Below, in pieces: positions 1 through 8,463 of a DNA stretch of 37,604 nt (positions are counted from its first letter, which is position 1; every line of letters starts with the position of its first letter). The DNA is from Pilibacter termitis (GTDB lineage: Bacteria > Bacillota > Bacilli > Lactobacillales > Streptococcaceae), in NCBI RefSeq assembly GCF_900167335.1, contig NZ_FUXI01000005.1, forward strand, positions 94,423 to 132,026, in the 5' to 3' direction. Both the position numbers and the translations under genes were made by a program. The notes beneath the pieces are model-generated. The model ran no database searches and was not told where the DNA came from. It saw only the letters and a list, made by a program, of their open reading frames with translations.

Positions 1-36
1 GTTTTGGAACCATTCAATTTAACACGACTCTAAAAC
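1..36 (-). CRISPR. Leader-proximal repeat of type II-A array
   Basis: This 36-nt unit reads on the minus strand as GTTTTAGAGTCG, then TGTTAAATTGAA, then TGGTTCCAAAAC. GTTTTAGAG at one end and CCAAAAC at the other are typical of type II-A repeats. It lies just downstream of csn2 and the leader, so it is the newest repeat. The rest of the array continues beyond the left edge and no spacer is visible. Its central GTCGTGTTAA pairs perfectly with TTAACACGAC of the tracrRNA encoded at 2089-2188, which confirms that the two belong together. Confidence 0.93.
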
Positions 37-156
37 CTCAAATGAATTTTTTTCCTCGGTTTTAGCCTTGTCGCTTGGGTGACAAATCCCTTCAAAATTG
101 AAGATTCCTTTATTTTTTTAGTTTTTTTCCTTTAAAATCGTGAAATTTTTCTTTGA
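37..156 (-). promoter_or_regulatory. Type II-A CRISPR leader
   Basis: AT-rich 120-nt spacer between the csn2 stop codon and the first repeat. On the minus strand it ends in ATTTGAG directly against the repeat GTTTTAG. ATTTGAG is the leader-anchoring sequence known from streptococcal type II-A loci, used to direct new-spacer integration. A small inverted repeat (TTGTC and GACAA) lies about 40 nt before the repeat. I see no convincing full promoter, though TTGTCA followed 15 nt later by TAAAAC is a weak candidate for array transcription. Confidence 0.8.
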
Positions 157-837
157 TTATACCACGTTTTTGCTCAGAAAGAAATCTTCATCTAAATACC
201 AATGTGAAATTTCTTCAAGATGATATTGATTGCTTTCGATGATTAAAACCGTCAAATTGTTCAAGTTAATCTGCTCTACGATTGCTTGATATTCCTCTCT
301 TGTGAGTAAAATATTTAAATTGGTGAAAATCAATAACTTCTCGCTTGCCAACTCGTTCAACGTGTCAATCACCATGCACACTTTTTCAAAAATGCTCGTC
401 ATTCTTTCTTGATTAATGCTTAATCCAATCAGTTTGAACAGCTCTTTCATCTCGATTTCATCACGAAAAGCAACATCAATTTCTTCATTTTCATAAACAT
501 AACTCATGACTTTATTCACTAACGATTGATAGCTCTCGGCAATATCTTGCTTTATCGTTTGTTCAACGTTTAACGTGGTCAAAATTTTGTTATAAAGCAT
601 TGTTTTTAAACTTCGCTCATCAAAGTCAAATTGTAGCGGATTGAAAATGGTTAACAATTTCTTTTCTGGTATATTTTTATATTTTTCATCAAATATTTTA
701 AAGTATTCATCCGTTCGATTATATAACGAAAACATAATTTTAGAATACAGTTGATTCTCTTCAACTACCAAAATATTCGTGCGTTTCCCCTCTAATTCAA
801 TCGGTCTATCCAAATGTTCAAAGTTTATCGAAATCAT
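157..837 (-). CDS. csn2: CRISPR-associated protein Csn2
   Basis: Csn2 is the type II-A-specific adaptation protein, a ring-forming DNA-end-binding ATPase-fold protein that works with Cas1-Cas2 during spacer capture. The product is 226 aa, the size of the short (pyogenes-type) Csn2 family. It is rich in acidic and hydrophobic heptads, with the family pattern near the C terminus (LLIFTNLNILLT, then VLIIES). I chose the ATG at 837 (MISINFEHLD), which overlaps the cas2 end by 20 nt and follows AAAGGATGG. An in-frame ATG seven codons earlier would add MAKGWQK. It is last in the cas1-cas2-csn2 operon and sits directly before the leader. Identification rests on position, size and overall pattern. 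Confidence 0.9.
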   Translation of the reverse strand: MISINFEHLDRPIELEGKRTNILVVEENQLYSKIMFSLYNRTDEYFKIFDEKYKNIPEKKLLTIFNPLQFDFDERSLKTMLYNKILTTLNVEQTIKQDIAESYQSLVNKVMSYVYENEEIDVAFRDEIEMKELFKLIGLSINQERMTSIFEKVCMVIDTLNELASEKLLIFTNLNILLTREEYQAIVEQINLNNLTVLIIESNQYHLEEISHWYLDEDFFLSKNVV

Positions 838-1174
838 CTTCTGCCATCCTTTCGCCAAGAAATATTACACGTTCGTCAGAATTTGCAAAAGAAGTCTCTC
901 TTTCACCTAAAACAAATGTCATGTTCGCAAATTGTTTCTCTGTCACTTTGAGTACCACGACACTTCCTCTTGAAGGTCTATTTTTTTCAATTTTCCTCAA
1001 AATTGTTTTCGCTTGTGTGTCGTTCAAGCTCAGTTTGGAGTAAACGGAGAATTGCAGCATCAAAAAACCTTCATTTAGTAGAAACTTACGAAATTTGCGA
1101 TATTCTTTTTTCTCTTGCGGGGTTTCTGTGGGTAAATCAAAAAATAACAATTGTCTCATAAATCTATAACTCAC
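818..1174 (-). CDS. cas2: CRISPR-associated endonuclease Cas2
   Basis: Small subunit of the Cas1-Cas2 integrase that inserts spacers. The 118-aa product shows the Cas2 ferredoxin-like start RQLLFFDLPTET, with the aspartate after FF, then EYRKFRKFLLNEGF and QFSVYSKL, and a C-terminal FANSDERVIFLGE. These match type II-A Cas2 block for block. The start is a GTG giving MSYRFMR, supported by the equivalent MSYRYMR start of the S. pyogenes protein. It overlaps the cas1 end by 11 nt, so translation is coupled. The alternative ATG at MRQLL would shorten it by five residues and has no better ribosome-binding site. Confidence 0.95.
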   Translation of the reverse strand: MSYRFMRQLLFFDLPTETPQEKKEYRKFRKFLLNEGFLMLQFSVYSKLSLNDTQAKTILRKIEKNRPSRGSVVVLKVTEKQFANMTFVLGERETSFANSDERVIFLGERMAEDDFDKL

Positions 1175-2042
1175 TTATCCTGAACTCCATCATCTTCGTA
1201 GCATCCGCCTCAGCCAATGCCTGCAACGTTTTCTTCACATAATGTTCGACAATATTCACCAAATACATTTCATTGTTATTATAACAATAGGTTTGATTAA
1301 AAATTTCAAATAAATGGTGCTTGTTTTTAGCGAAATTTTTATTCCTCAGCTCGTAAACCTTTTCATCAACAACTACTCTAAACGGTTCCATCAAATCGCT
1401 TGAAAGATTGAAGTGATTAAAATAATTGGAATGTTTCAACCCGAGTTGCGTGAGATGACCATTTTTCACAATTTCTCGATTGAAAATAGATAACAAAAGT
1501 GAATAACCGTAATCCAGAAAAGCATTGATTTCACTAGGTTCGTCACGTGTAAATTTCTTACCAAATAACGCATTGAAATAAACTTTCGCCGAATGCCCTT
1601 CTCGATTACTCGTGTCAAACAACTGTAATTGCTCCAAATAACCGCTCAACATCTCCGCCTCAGCCAAATAGTCATTTTTCATCAAATGTCGCCGTTGATT
1701 GTCGATTTTTTGCCGAATCACTTGCGTCCAAACTTCTTTCTTCACATTTTCTTCCCACATCAGCTGTTGATTCAACTTTTTACTGCTGTCATGGCTACCA
1801 TAATATTGCGTCAGCTCACCTAATGGATTCCGCTTGTCATCACAAAAAATAAGCCGTACATTGTATTTTGCCAATTTAAAAATCAACGCAGTAGTAATCG
1901 CAATGTCCGTTGTTTCAAGCAATAATGTGTGAATTTCAGAAAGATGAATTTTTTCCACCCCCTCACTCGACTTAAAAATCAAATGATTGTTTTGATAACT
2001 CAACTTGCAATGTTGATTAATTACAACCGTTCTCCATGTCAT
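1164..2042 (-). CDS. cas1: CRISPR-associated endonuclease Cas1 (type II-A)
   Basis: Cas1 is the catalytic integrase for spacer acquisition. The 292-aa product starts MTWRTVVINQHCKLSYQNNH, like streptococcal type II Cas1, and contains LSEIHTLLLETTDIAITT, FCDDKRNPLG, YGSHDSS, NREGHSAKVYFNALFG with the metal-binding glutamate, and DYGYSLLLS. The ATG at 2042 has AAGGAG seven nt upstream and matches family N termini; an ATG six codons upstream (MARRKC) is less likely. A tracrRNA promoter on the other strand starts just 12 nt upstream. A terminator-like hairpin separates cas1 from cas9, so cas1-cas2-csn2 may need its own promoter, of which I see no strong example. Confidence 0.95.
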   Translation of the reverse strand: MTWRTVVINQHCKLSYQNNHLIFKSSEGVEKIHLSEIHTLLLETTDIAITTALIFKLAKYNVRLIFCDDKRNPLGELTQYYGSHDSSKKLNQQLMWEENVKKEVWTQVIRQKIDNQRRHLMKNDYLAEAEMLSGYLEQLQLFDTSNREGHSAKVYFNALFGKKFTRDEPSEINAFLDYGYSLLLSIFNREIVKNGHLTQLGLKHSNYFNHFNLSSDLMEPFRVVVDEKVYELRNKNFAKNKHHLFEIFNQTYCYNNNEMYLVNIVEHYVKKTLQALAEADATKMMEFRISEL

Positions 2043-2053
2043 ACATTTTCTCC

Positions 2054-2082
2054 TTGCCATTTCAAATTTTTTCTGCTATAAT
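2054..2082 (+). promoter_or_regulatory. Promoter of tracrRNA
   Basis: TTGCCA (2054-2059), 17 nt, then TATAAT (2077-2082) preceded by TGC, giving an extended -10. Predicted start is near 2089, a few nt before the anti-repeat. The promoter lies in the short gap between the divergent cas1 start and the tracrRNA. Confidence 0.85.
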
Positions 2083-2088
2083 GACTTT

Positions 2089-2188
2089 GTTAAATGATTT
2101 TTGGAACTAATCAAATTAACACGACAAGTTAAAATAAGGTTTATCCGTAATCAACTTGAAAAAGTAAGAGCGTCATCGCTCTTTTTTT
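2089..2188 (+). ncRNA. tracrRNA of the type II-A system
   Basis: Trans-activating crRNA that pairs with the repeat, is cut by RNase III and loads Cas9. The anti-repeat starts near 2095 (TTTTTGGAACTAATC, then TTAACACGAC). It is followed by AAGTTAAAATAAGG, a nexus TTTATCCGTAATC, a hairpin AACTTGAAAAAGT and a final terminator hairpin. Each block aligns with S. pyogenes tracrRNA in the same order. The last hairpin differs in sequence (AGAGCG TCAT CGCTCT). The gene runs towards the 3' end of cas9 and away from cas1, on the strand opposite all cas genes. The length, about 100 nt, is inferred from promoter and terminator. Confidence 0.93.
2167..2188 (+). terminator. Intrinsic terminator of tracrRNA
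   Basis: AGAGCG, loop TCAT, CGCTCT, followed by a run of seven T. It forms the 3' hairpin of the tracrRNA. Confidence 0.9.
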
Positions 2189-2201
2189 GTTTTCTAAAAT
2201 G

Positions 2202-2241
2202 CTCTCTCAGAGGAAAAATGTGTCCTCTGAGAGAGTTTTAT
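2202..2241 (-). terminator. Terminator hairpin after cas9
   Basis: A 12-bp perfect stem (CTCTCTCAGAGG and CCTCTGAGAGAG, 10-nt loop) directly after the cas9 stop. It has T-rich sequence on the plus-strand side and a short T tract (CATTTTAG) on the minus-strand side, so it may work in both directions. It could separate cas9 transcription from cas1-cas2-csn2. Confidence 0.7.
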
Positions 2242-2242
2242 T

Positions 2243-5200
2243 TTAGTCTAGTTTGGTTCTTGTTTCGTAAAGACCGGTGATGGATTGGTGCAGAATCGTA
2301 TAATTCTTCATTGACTTATTCCCGATTTTTAAAATTTTATTGTTTAATGCTTTATCTACTTTAGCCAAATTCGTATCTTTACTGCCAACTTTACCCGCAG
2401 ATAAATAAGAAACCATCCCTTGAATCACCTCTTTTTGACCAATTTCTTTGACCTTTGTTTTTTCAAGAACATTTTTCAAAGGAAAACTTAAGAATTTTTC
2501 TTGTAATTTTTCAAATCCCTCAAATGCCTTGTCAGACAAAATTTCTTCTTGTTTCAATAAACCTAACAATGTCTGATAAAGTTTTAATTTCTCTTCGTTT
2601 GTTGCTTCATCAAACTTAACCAACGTCTGATAATTCTCTTTCTCTAAAATAATTTGTCGTCCTTTATTAAAAACAATCCCGTCACTTTTATTCCAACTTC
2701 TAAACATTCGACGAATACCTGTATCAGTAATCACGATTTGATTGTTTAAAATTTTAGGCATAACAATTTCAATATCAGACCAATCAGGATTTTTAGATTG
2801 AATAAAGCCTAGCAAATCTTCTTTTGCTTTCTCTTTTTCAATTCGCATAACAGAAAACACACCAATTTTAGATACTTCTTTTTTCTTTTCAATTGTCGTG
2901 TATTTTACAACAACACTGTATGCAGGTTTAACTGAAGATTTCCCGCCATATTTTTGTCCGTCCAATCCATTTTTAACTGAAATTAAATCCGATATTTTTT
3001 TAGAATCCCCTTTATCATCTTTATCGTCTTTTTTATAAATGGATTCATTATAAAATTCGCCTGACTCCTCTGAATACATCCTAACAATATTACAATTTTT
3101 ATACCCCAAAACCTCTCGCATATAATCAACTAAGAGTTCACCTGTTTCTAAATTTGCTGCTTTAGAATTAAACAATCTGACCAAATACGAATTTTTTTCC
3201 TTCAATTCTTTCGCTTTTGTATTTTCCACGGCATCAGATAATTTTTCTTCTATTGTTTTCATCAATGATTTTTTCTCTTGTGCTTTCGCTCTAATGATAT
3301 TTGCTCGTTCATCTCCAAAGTTAATTTCATTTTTTAAAAATTGACCAACATTCGCTATAATATATGCATCGTGTGCATGATGATAATCGTTAAGTTCACG
3401 AGACTTGTGAAAATTATTTACTTTTCTAATCCCGTCGGTAAAGGATGCTTTCATTGAAAGAATATTTGTCTTTTTAACTTTTTCTTTTTTGCCATCTTTA
3501 TGAGTAATTGTCTCAAACCCAAATTCTTCCGTTAATAAATTTTTGACATGTTTTATAATTTGTCTACTTTCTACTAACTGACGATTGATAAAGCCTTCTT
3601 CTTCAAATTCTGAAAACGGTGCTGTTCGAGTCAAAGACTCATATTTTTTCTTGGTAAATAAAGGCGTCTTAAGATTTGCATTTTGATCTCTTAAGGATTT
3701 CCACCATTCTTTCACTTTATCATCAATCATATCAACGAATGGATAATTTCCACTTTTTTTCTGATTCCATTCACTTTTAACCAAAGCCTTATTGCTAAAA
3801 GAATCATCTTTTATATATCTTTGTGGCACTATATGGTCTACTTCGTATGAAGACAAGTTGTCTAATTCTAGTGGTTCCATGGAATATAAACATTTTCCAT
3901 TCTGAATGAAATATAAAAACAACTTCTCATTTAAAAGTTTTTTATTTGCCTCCTTTTCATCTTTTCCTAGTTCTTCATATTGTTTTAAAATACTAGCATC
4001 AAAACCTTTCTTAAATTCACCAAGTTGCTTATATCTTGAATGATTATTAGCTTTTGGATTATCATCTTTTGCAACTTCTAAAACAATATTTTTTACATTC
4101 TCTTTTCCTAAAACCTTTGATAACTCATACACAATCTTAAAAGTTTGTTTAATTCCTTTTTTAAGGGCTGGACTACCTGCTAGAGCATTAATTTTATCTT
4201 CAATCCTCTCCATTGAATCAGTAGCTTTCATGAAATCAGCATTATGCTCTGCAATTTGTTCTTTAAATGTGAGTGTGTCATCATTAATAAGTTGCATAAA
4301 ATTTCGATTCGCTAATTGCGGACGTTGCTTTTTAATATTATAAACTTCATCATCTAACAAAAAATCAAGAATGGTTTTGGTTTCTTCAGATACCGTAGAA
4401 GTTTTTTCTTTTGAAAGTACACCGTTTATCAATTCAGCTGACAGCGAACCCCAACCAGATAATGGTTTCTTAGAAAGTTCTTTAATTTGCTCAGCTGTTA
4501 AGACACTATCTTTAGTAAGTTCTTTAATCTTCTTTGTTCTTAACGGTTTGTCTTCAAAAATTGTTTTTGCTCGGATGATTTCTTCTAAGAGCTCTTCATT
4601 TTCTTCAATAAATTCAGGAGTTAAACCAACTTTATCGACCAAATCATAAAATGTTGACAAATTGGCATTAAACCCTTTTCCATCAATACCACGAACAACT
4701 TTTATTCCAGTTTGATAACCTAAATTATTATGCAAAAAAGTTTCAAATTCTTTACGAGAGATTGTGCGTTTTCTATAAAAAAGTTGCCGTAAAATTTTTT
4801 CTTTCTCTATCTTATCGAGAAAAATCCCCTCTTCTCCATCAAAACCTATCTTAATTTTTGTCAATTCATTTAAAACAGTGAATTTTTGATAAAGCAATGA
4901 ATTTTTAGGCAGAGCCTTTTTTCCAAGTAAATAAGTACACTCACTAGTCATTCTGACTATGAAATTTTCTGCTGATTCATCTTTATCAATAACATCATTA
5001 AAATTCCATGGCGTTAATTTTTCATTAGTCCTACGAACTAGCCAAGAATTTTTAGATTTCTGACCTGTTGCTTGCATTTTTCCAGAAATATCATCACGAA
5101 CCCAACCTACATTTTTTTCTGTAGACAATGGTCCAACAAAATAAGGAATACGAAACTTCATCAATGCTTGTATTTTATATTGCTCTTGTATGCTAATTTC

Positions 5201-7012
5201 GCCATCTTCGTTTTCTATCTCAGTCTCTACTTTTTCATTTAGAAAATCGTAATATTTACCTTGGTTTTTCAGTATTTCTAAAAGCTCATATTCATGCACT
5301 TGATATGGAATCGCACCATTTTTATACATTCTTTGTTTGACTAAAAAAGTTTCAAGCTCTATTTTTTGCAAAATCTCTTGAATTAAATTTAAAGACTCAT
5401 CTTCTTGACCCTCTAAAAATTCAACGGTTTTTGCTATCTTCTCTTGTTTTGGTACTTTGAAATCTGTGAGTTCAATAATTTTAGGTAATAATATTTTTTC
5501 AGTTAAATAATTATAAAACTGTTCTTGTGTTGCATACTTATTAAATGGTTTTTCTAATTTATTGTTGTATTTGGCATAGGATTTTGGTAGACCGACATAA
5601 GCAACATAATTTGTAAGTTCTGTTTTCGTTGCTTTTCCTTTTTCATCAACCTTAAAAAACCCTGTTGATGTCAATTTAGGTACTTCTCTAAAAAATTGTT
5701 CGTAATCAGCCCTATTAAAATATTTATTAAATACTTCTCTTAATTGTTCTAAATCTTTTTTATGCGTGTCATATTTCATCATCATCGCACTTGAAAGAGA
5801 GTTCTCGCCTTGTAAAATACTTGATAATAGAACCGCCACATATATATCTTTGATACTTAAAATCAGCTTACTTTCATTGTCATCATCAAAAGGTAATTCC
5901 TGCAAATCATCTTCAAATGTTTCTTTGCTAAATTTAAAGTTAGCATCCTTATCCCAAACTTCATTTGTTTTTTTGCTGTATTCCGCTTTGTTGAGGATAC
6001 TAGCAATATCTACTTTATTTCCTACAATAGCTTTAAATATCGCTTCCACATTGATAGAATACTTCAAAATCGCATCTGGATTCTTCTTAGAAATGATTTT
6101 ATAAACCTTATACGAATTTGAAATTTTTTCTTTTAAGACATCCTGAATTTGATTAAGTTGCTCATCTGAGATATTGATCTTATCAGGATTTTTCCTAAAT
6201 TCCGTTTCTTTAAATAAATTACCATCTTCGTCAATAGGTTTGCTATCAATATAATCGTTATAATCAGCAATAAAAGTTTTGATATTTCCTAAAATATCAA
6301 CGTTTGATACTTGTATATTGACACCTTCTTGAACAAAATGCCCTCGATACTTCAAAATATGGTGCATTGCCAAATAGATCAAACGAATATCTGCTTTGCC
6401 ATTTTCATCAAAACCAAATTTTCCTTTGGCACTCTCTGGATACATCAAAGCATATCTCAAGTGATAAATGGTCGGGAAGTCTTTATAATATTGCTTTTCT
6501 TCTTGTTCTGTTTTAAAAAGTGGATAGTCGAAAATTACTTTGTTTGCAACCTCTTTTTTAACACGTTTCCCATTTTTATCCCGGTAAGTATAGTGCTTTT
6601 GTTGCTTATCTTCAGGATGATAAAAGCTCTCATCCATACGAATAAAGAAACTATCATCTATTTTTGCAATCTCTTCATCAAAAATCCCCCGCAAGTAGTT
6701 CAACCGTTCTTTTCGTCTGGCAATACGTCTCCTTTGTCCACGATTTTGACGTCGTTCTTCAGCCGTATTTCCTTCATCAAACAAACGCACACCCCAAAGA
6801 TTCGTCTTAGATGTAGTTTTGTAAAATTTGCCATCTGGCAGAATATCGCCTTTTTCATATTTAACGCCGTTAATTGTAATGCCTTTTTCAGAGAGAACAG
6901 CGTTTGATTTGATTTTTTTCTTCCCTTGAACAAGCTGAAAATTCTCATCAATGACCGCCCAACCAACAGAATTGGTTCCAATATCAAGTCCGATTGTGTA
7001 TTTCTTCTCCAT
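2243..7012 (-). CDS. cas9: CRISPR-associated endonuclease Cas9, unusually large type II-A
   Basis: RNA-guided DNA endonuclease of the locus, 1589 aa, versus 1330-1390 aa for common type II-A Cas9s. Visible parts in order: RuvC-I (MEKKYTIGLDIGTNS, catalytic D10), an arginine-rich bridge helix (about 85-103), a long recognition lobe, RuvC-II (IVLEV, E979), HNH (YEVDHIVPQ, H1060, and N1074), RuvC-III (HHAHDAY, H1212 and D1215), and a C-terminal PAM-interacting domain ending HQSITGLYETR. All catalytic residues are present. Against S. pyogenes Cas9 the extra 220 or so residues all precede RuvC-II: about 27 after RuvC-I (near 36-66), about 20 near 130-180, and most of the rest in the recognition lobe (about 231-670). 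The PAM-contacting RKR motif of SpCas9 is not conserved; the equivalent stretch near 1557-1567 reads NNKILKIGNKS, so a different PAM is expected. A strong promoter lies upstream. Confidence 0.97.
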   Translation of the reverse strand: MEKKYTIGLDIGTNSVGWAVIDENFQLVQGKKKIKSNAVLSEKGITINGVKYEKGDILPDGKFYKTTSKTNLWGVRLFDEGNTAEERRQNRGQRRRIARRKERLNYLRGIFDEEIAKIDDSFFIRMDESFYHPEDKQQKHYTYRDKNGKRVKKEVANKVIFDYPLFKTEQEEKQYYKDFPTIYHLRYALMYPESAKGKFGFDENGKADIRLIYLAMHHILKYRGHFVQEGVNIQVSNVDILGNIKTFIADYNDYIDSKPIDEDGNLFKETEFRKNPDKINISDEQLNQIQDVLKEKISNSYKVYKIISKKNPDAILKYSINVEAIFKAIVGNKVDIASILNKAEYSKKTNEVWDKDANFKFSKETFEDDLQELPFDDDNESKLILSIKDIYVAVLLSSILQGENSLSSAMMMKYDTHKKDLEQLREVFNKYFNRADYEQFFREVPKLTSTGFFKVDEKGKATKTELTNYVAYVGLPKSYAKYNNKLEKPFNKYATQEQFYNYLTEKILLPKIIELTDFKVPKQEKIAKTVEFLEGQEDESLNLIQEILQKIELETFLVKQRMYKNGAIPYQVHEYELLEILKNQGKYYDFLNEKVETEIENEDGEISIQEQYKIQALMKFRIPYFVGPLSTEKNVGWVRDDISGKMQATGQKSKNSWLVRRTNEKLTPWNFNDVIDKDESAENFIVRMTSECTYLLGKKALPKNSLLYQKFTVLNELTKIKIGFDGEEGIFLDKIEKEKILRQLFYRKRTISRKEFETFLHNNLGYQTGIKVVRGIDGKGFNANLSTFYDLVDKVGLTPEFIEENEELLEEIIRAKTIFEDKPLRTKKIKELTKDSVLTAEQIKELSKKPLSGWGSLSAELINGVLSKEKTSTVSEETKTILDFLLDDEVYNIKKQRPQLANRNFMQLINDDTLTFKEQIAEHNADFMKATDSMERIEDKINALAGSPALKKGIKQTFKIVYELSKVLGKENVKNIVLEVAKDDNPKANNHSRYKQLGEFKKGFDASILKQYEELGKDEKEANKKLLNEKLFLYFIQNGKCLYSMEPLELDNLSSYEVDHIVPQRYIKDDSFSNKALVKSEWNQKKSGNYPFVDMIDDKVKEWWKSLRDQNANLKTPLFTKKKYESLTRTAPFSEFEEEGFINRQLVESRQIIKHVKNLLTEEFGFETITHKDGKKEKVKKTNILSMKASFTDGIRKVNNFHKSRELNDYHHAHDAYIIANVGQFLKNEINFGDERANIIRAKAQEKKSLMKTIEEKLSDAVENTKAKELKEKNSYLVRLFNSKAANLETGELLVDYMREVLGYKNCNIVRMYSEESGEFYNESIYKKDDKDDKGDSKKISDLISVKNGLDGQKYGGKSSVKPAYSVVVKYTTIEKKKEVSKIGVFSVMRIEKEKAKEDLLGFIQSKNPDWSDIEIVMPKILNNQIVITDTGIRRMFRSWNKSDGIVFNKGRQIILEKENYQTLVKFDEATNEEKLKLYQTLLGLLKQEEILSDKAFEGFEKLQEKFLSFPLKNVLEKTKVKEIGQKEVIQGMVSYLSAGKVGSKDTNLAKVDKALNNKILKIGNKSMKNYTILHQSITGLYETRTKLD

Positions 7013-7071
7013 TCATTTTTTCCTCGTTTTCTTTTTTTGATAAATATTAGTTTTTTATATTTTTTTCTTTC

Positions 7072-7101
7072 ATTATATAAAAACGGTATCATTGTTGTCA
7101 A
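7072..7101 (-). promoter_or_regulatory. Promoter of cas9
   Basis: On the minus strand TTGACA (7096-7101), 18 nt, TATAAT (7072-7077), both perfect boxes. The start of transcription is about 50 nt upstream of the cas9 ATG at 7012, which has GAGG as its ribosome-binding site. The rest of 7102-7225 is AT-rich and holds nothing I can identify. Confidence 0.85.
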
Positions 7102-7225
7102 TCATATTTTTTATAATGTTTATTAACTTTTCCTTTGTGTTTTCATTTTTTCTATAAAAACAACAAAATGTGTTCCGATTAACGAAAACTATCTATTTTT
7201 GATATTTCATTCACATTTGAAAAGA

Positions 7226-7258
7226 AAAAACATAAGAACATACAGCTCTTATGCTTTT
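7226..7258 (-). terminator. Terminator after cysK
   Basis: Read on the minus strand: CATAAGA, nine-nt loop, TCTTATG, then TTTTTTC. It starts six nt after the cysK stop codon. Confidence 0.8.
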
Positions 7259-7263
7259 CATTA

Positions 7264-8187
7264 TCAACCTTCTTCATCATAAAGTGTTGTGCTGAGGTAA
7301 CGTTCGCCGTTGTCGGCTGTAATTGCTAAGACTTTTTTGCCTTTTCCTAGTTTTTTTGCAACCGTAAGAGCGGCATGAATAGCTGCTCCTGATGAAATAC
7401 CGACCAAAATGCCATTTTTTCCTGCTAATCTAGCAGATTGAATTGCCGCATCACTTGTTACTTGAATAATTTCATCATAAATTGTTTCATCTAGCACTTT
7501 TGGCACAAATCCTGCTGAAATCCCTTGAATTTTATGAGGGGAAGGACTTCCGCCAGACAATACAGGAGACTCCGCAGACTCTACGGCATAAATTTGAATG
7601 TTCGGGTTCACTCGTTTTAATTCACCGCCTGCTCCTGTAATTGTACCACCTGTTCCAACACCTGCCACAAATGCGTCCAATCCTGTCGCACCAAATGCCT
7701 CTATGATTTCTTTTCCTGTTGTGCGTGCATGAACTTGCGGATTTGCTGGATTGTCAAATTGAAGTGGCATAAACCAACCGTTTTCTTCTGCCAACTCTTC
7801 AGCTTTTTGAATTGCACCTTTCATTCCGTCTGCACCTTTTGTCAAAACAAGGCTCGCACCATACGCCTGCATCAATTTTCTACGCTCAATCGAAAATGTT
7901 TCTGGCATGGTCAAAACAACTTTGTATCCTTTCGCCGCTCCGACAAATGCTAAGCCCACACCTGTATTCCCGCTTGTCGGCTCTACAATCGTGTCTCCTG
8001 CCTTTAATTTTCCTTCTTTTTCCGCAGCCTCAATCATCGCAAGAGCAATTCTGTCCTTGACACTTCCTGCAGGATTGAAAAATTCAAGTTTGACATACAC
8101 TTCCGCAGATGAGTCATCTCCATGGTTGATACGAACAATCGGCGTGTTGCCAATCAAATCTAAAATACTGTTATAAACCTTACTCAT
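7264..8187 (-). CDS. cysK: Cysteine synthase A (O-acetylserine sulfhydrylase)
   Basis: PLP-dependent enzyme that makes L-cysteine from O-acetyl-L-serine and sulfide in the cytoplasm. The 307-aa product has the PLP lysine K44 in NPAGSVKDR, the substrate loop TSGNTG at 71-76, the phosphate-binding GTGGT near 175, and the C-terminal SSGAA segment. Length is normal for CysK. I chose the ATG at 8187 (MSKVYNS) because GGAGG lies eight nt upstream; an in-frame ATG five codons earlier (MEVFI) overlaps the ribosome-binding site. It is a single gene with its own terminator. CysM-type or cystathionine synthase activity cannot be excluded, but CysK fits best. Confidence 0.93.
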   Translation of the reverse strand: MSKVYNSILDLIGNTPIVRINHGDDSSAEVYVKLEFFNPAGSVKDRIALAMIEAAEKEGKLKAGDTIVEPTSGNTGVGLAFVGAAKGYKVVLTMPETFSIERRKLMQAYGASLVLTKGADGMKGAIQKAEELAEENGWFMPLQFDNPANPQVHARTTGKEIIEAFGATGLDAFVAGVGTGGTITGAGGELKRVNPNIQIYAVESAESPVLSGGSPSPHKIQGISAGFVPKVLDETIYDEIIQVTSDAAIQSARLAGKNGILVGISSGAAIHAALTVAKKLGKGKKVLAITADNGERYLSTTLYDEEG

Positions 8188-8463
8188 GATAAAAACCTCC
8201 ATTTATTTGATAGCTTTATCATAACGTGAATGAAAGATTAAGAAAAGAGAAAAATGCTGTTGCACATGAAAGTTTTTTTCTATCATTCTTTGAAATGTTT
8301 TAGTAAAATGTATGGGGTACCTTTAAAAACTCCGTTTAAGCCAAAATTAGCTAGTTTTTCTTGTTTTCGAGGAGATTGACAAAGAAAATCGGAAAGCTGA
8401 CATTTTTGGATAAGCGTGAGTTTTTAGAAGTTCCCTATAAGGAAAGTGTGGTGACAATTGAAA

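Noticed and set aside
4371-6907. Plus-strand open frames of 90-200 codons opposite cas9
   Set aside because: Shadows of a strongly conserved cas9 reading frame; hydrophobic and Ser-rich composition typical of antisense frames, no ribosome-binding sites.
8297-8320. SigB-type promoter (GTTTTA and GGGTAC) before ispH
   Set aside because: Spacing of 12 nt is short, and the other GGTACC sites lack any matching -35 element.
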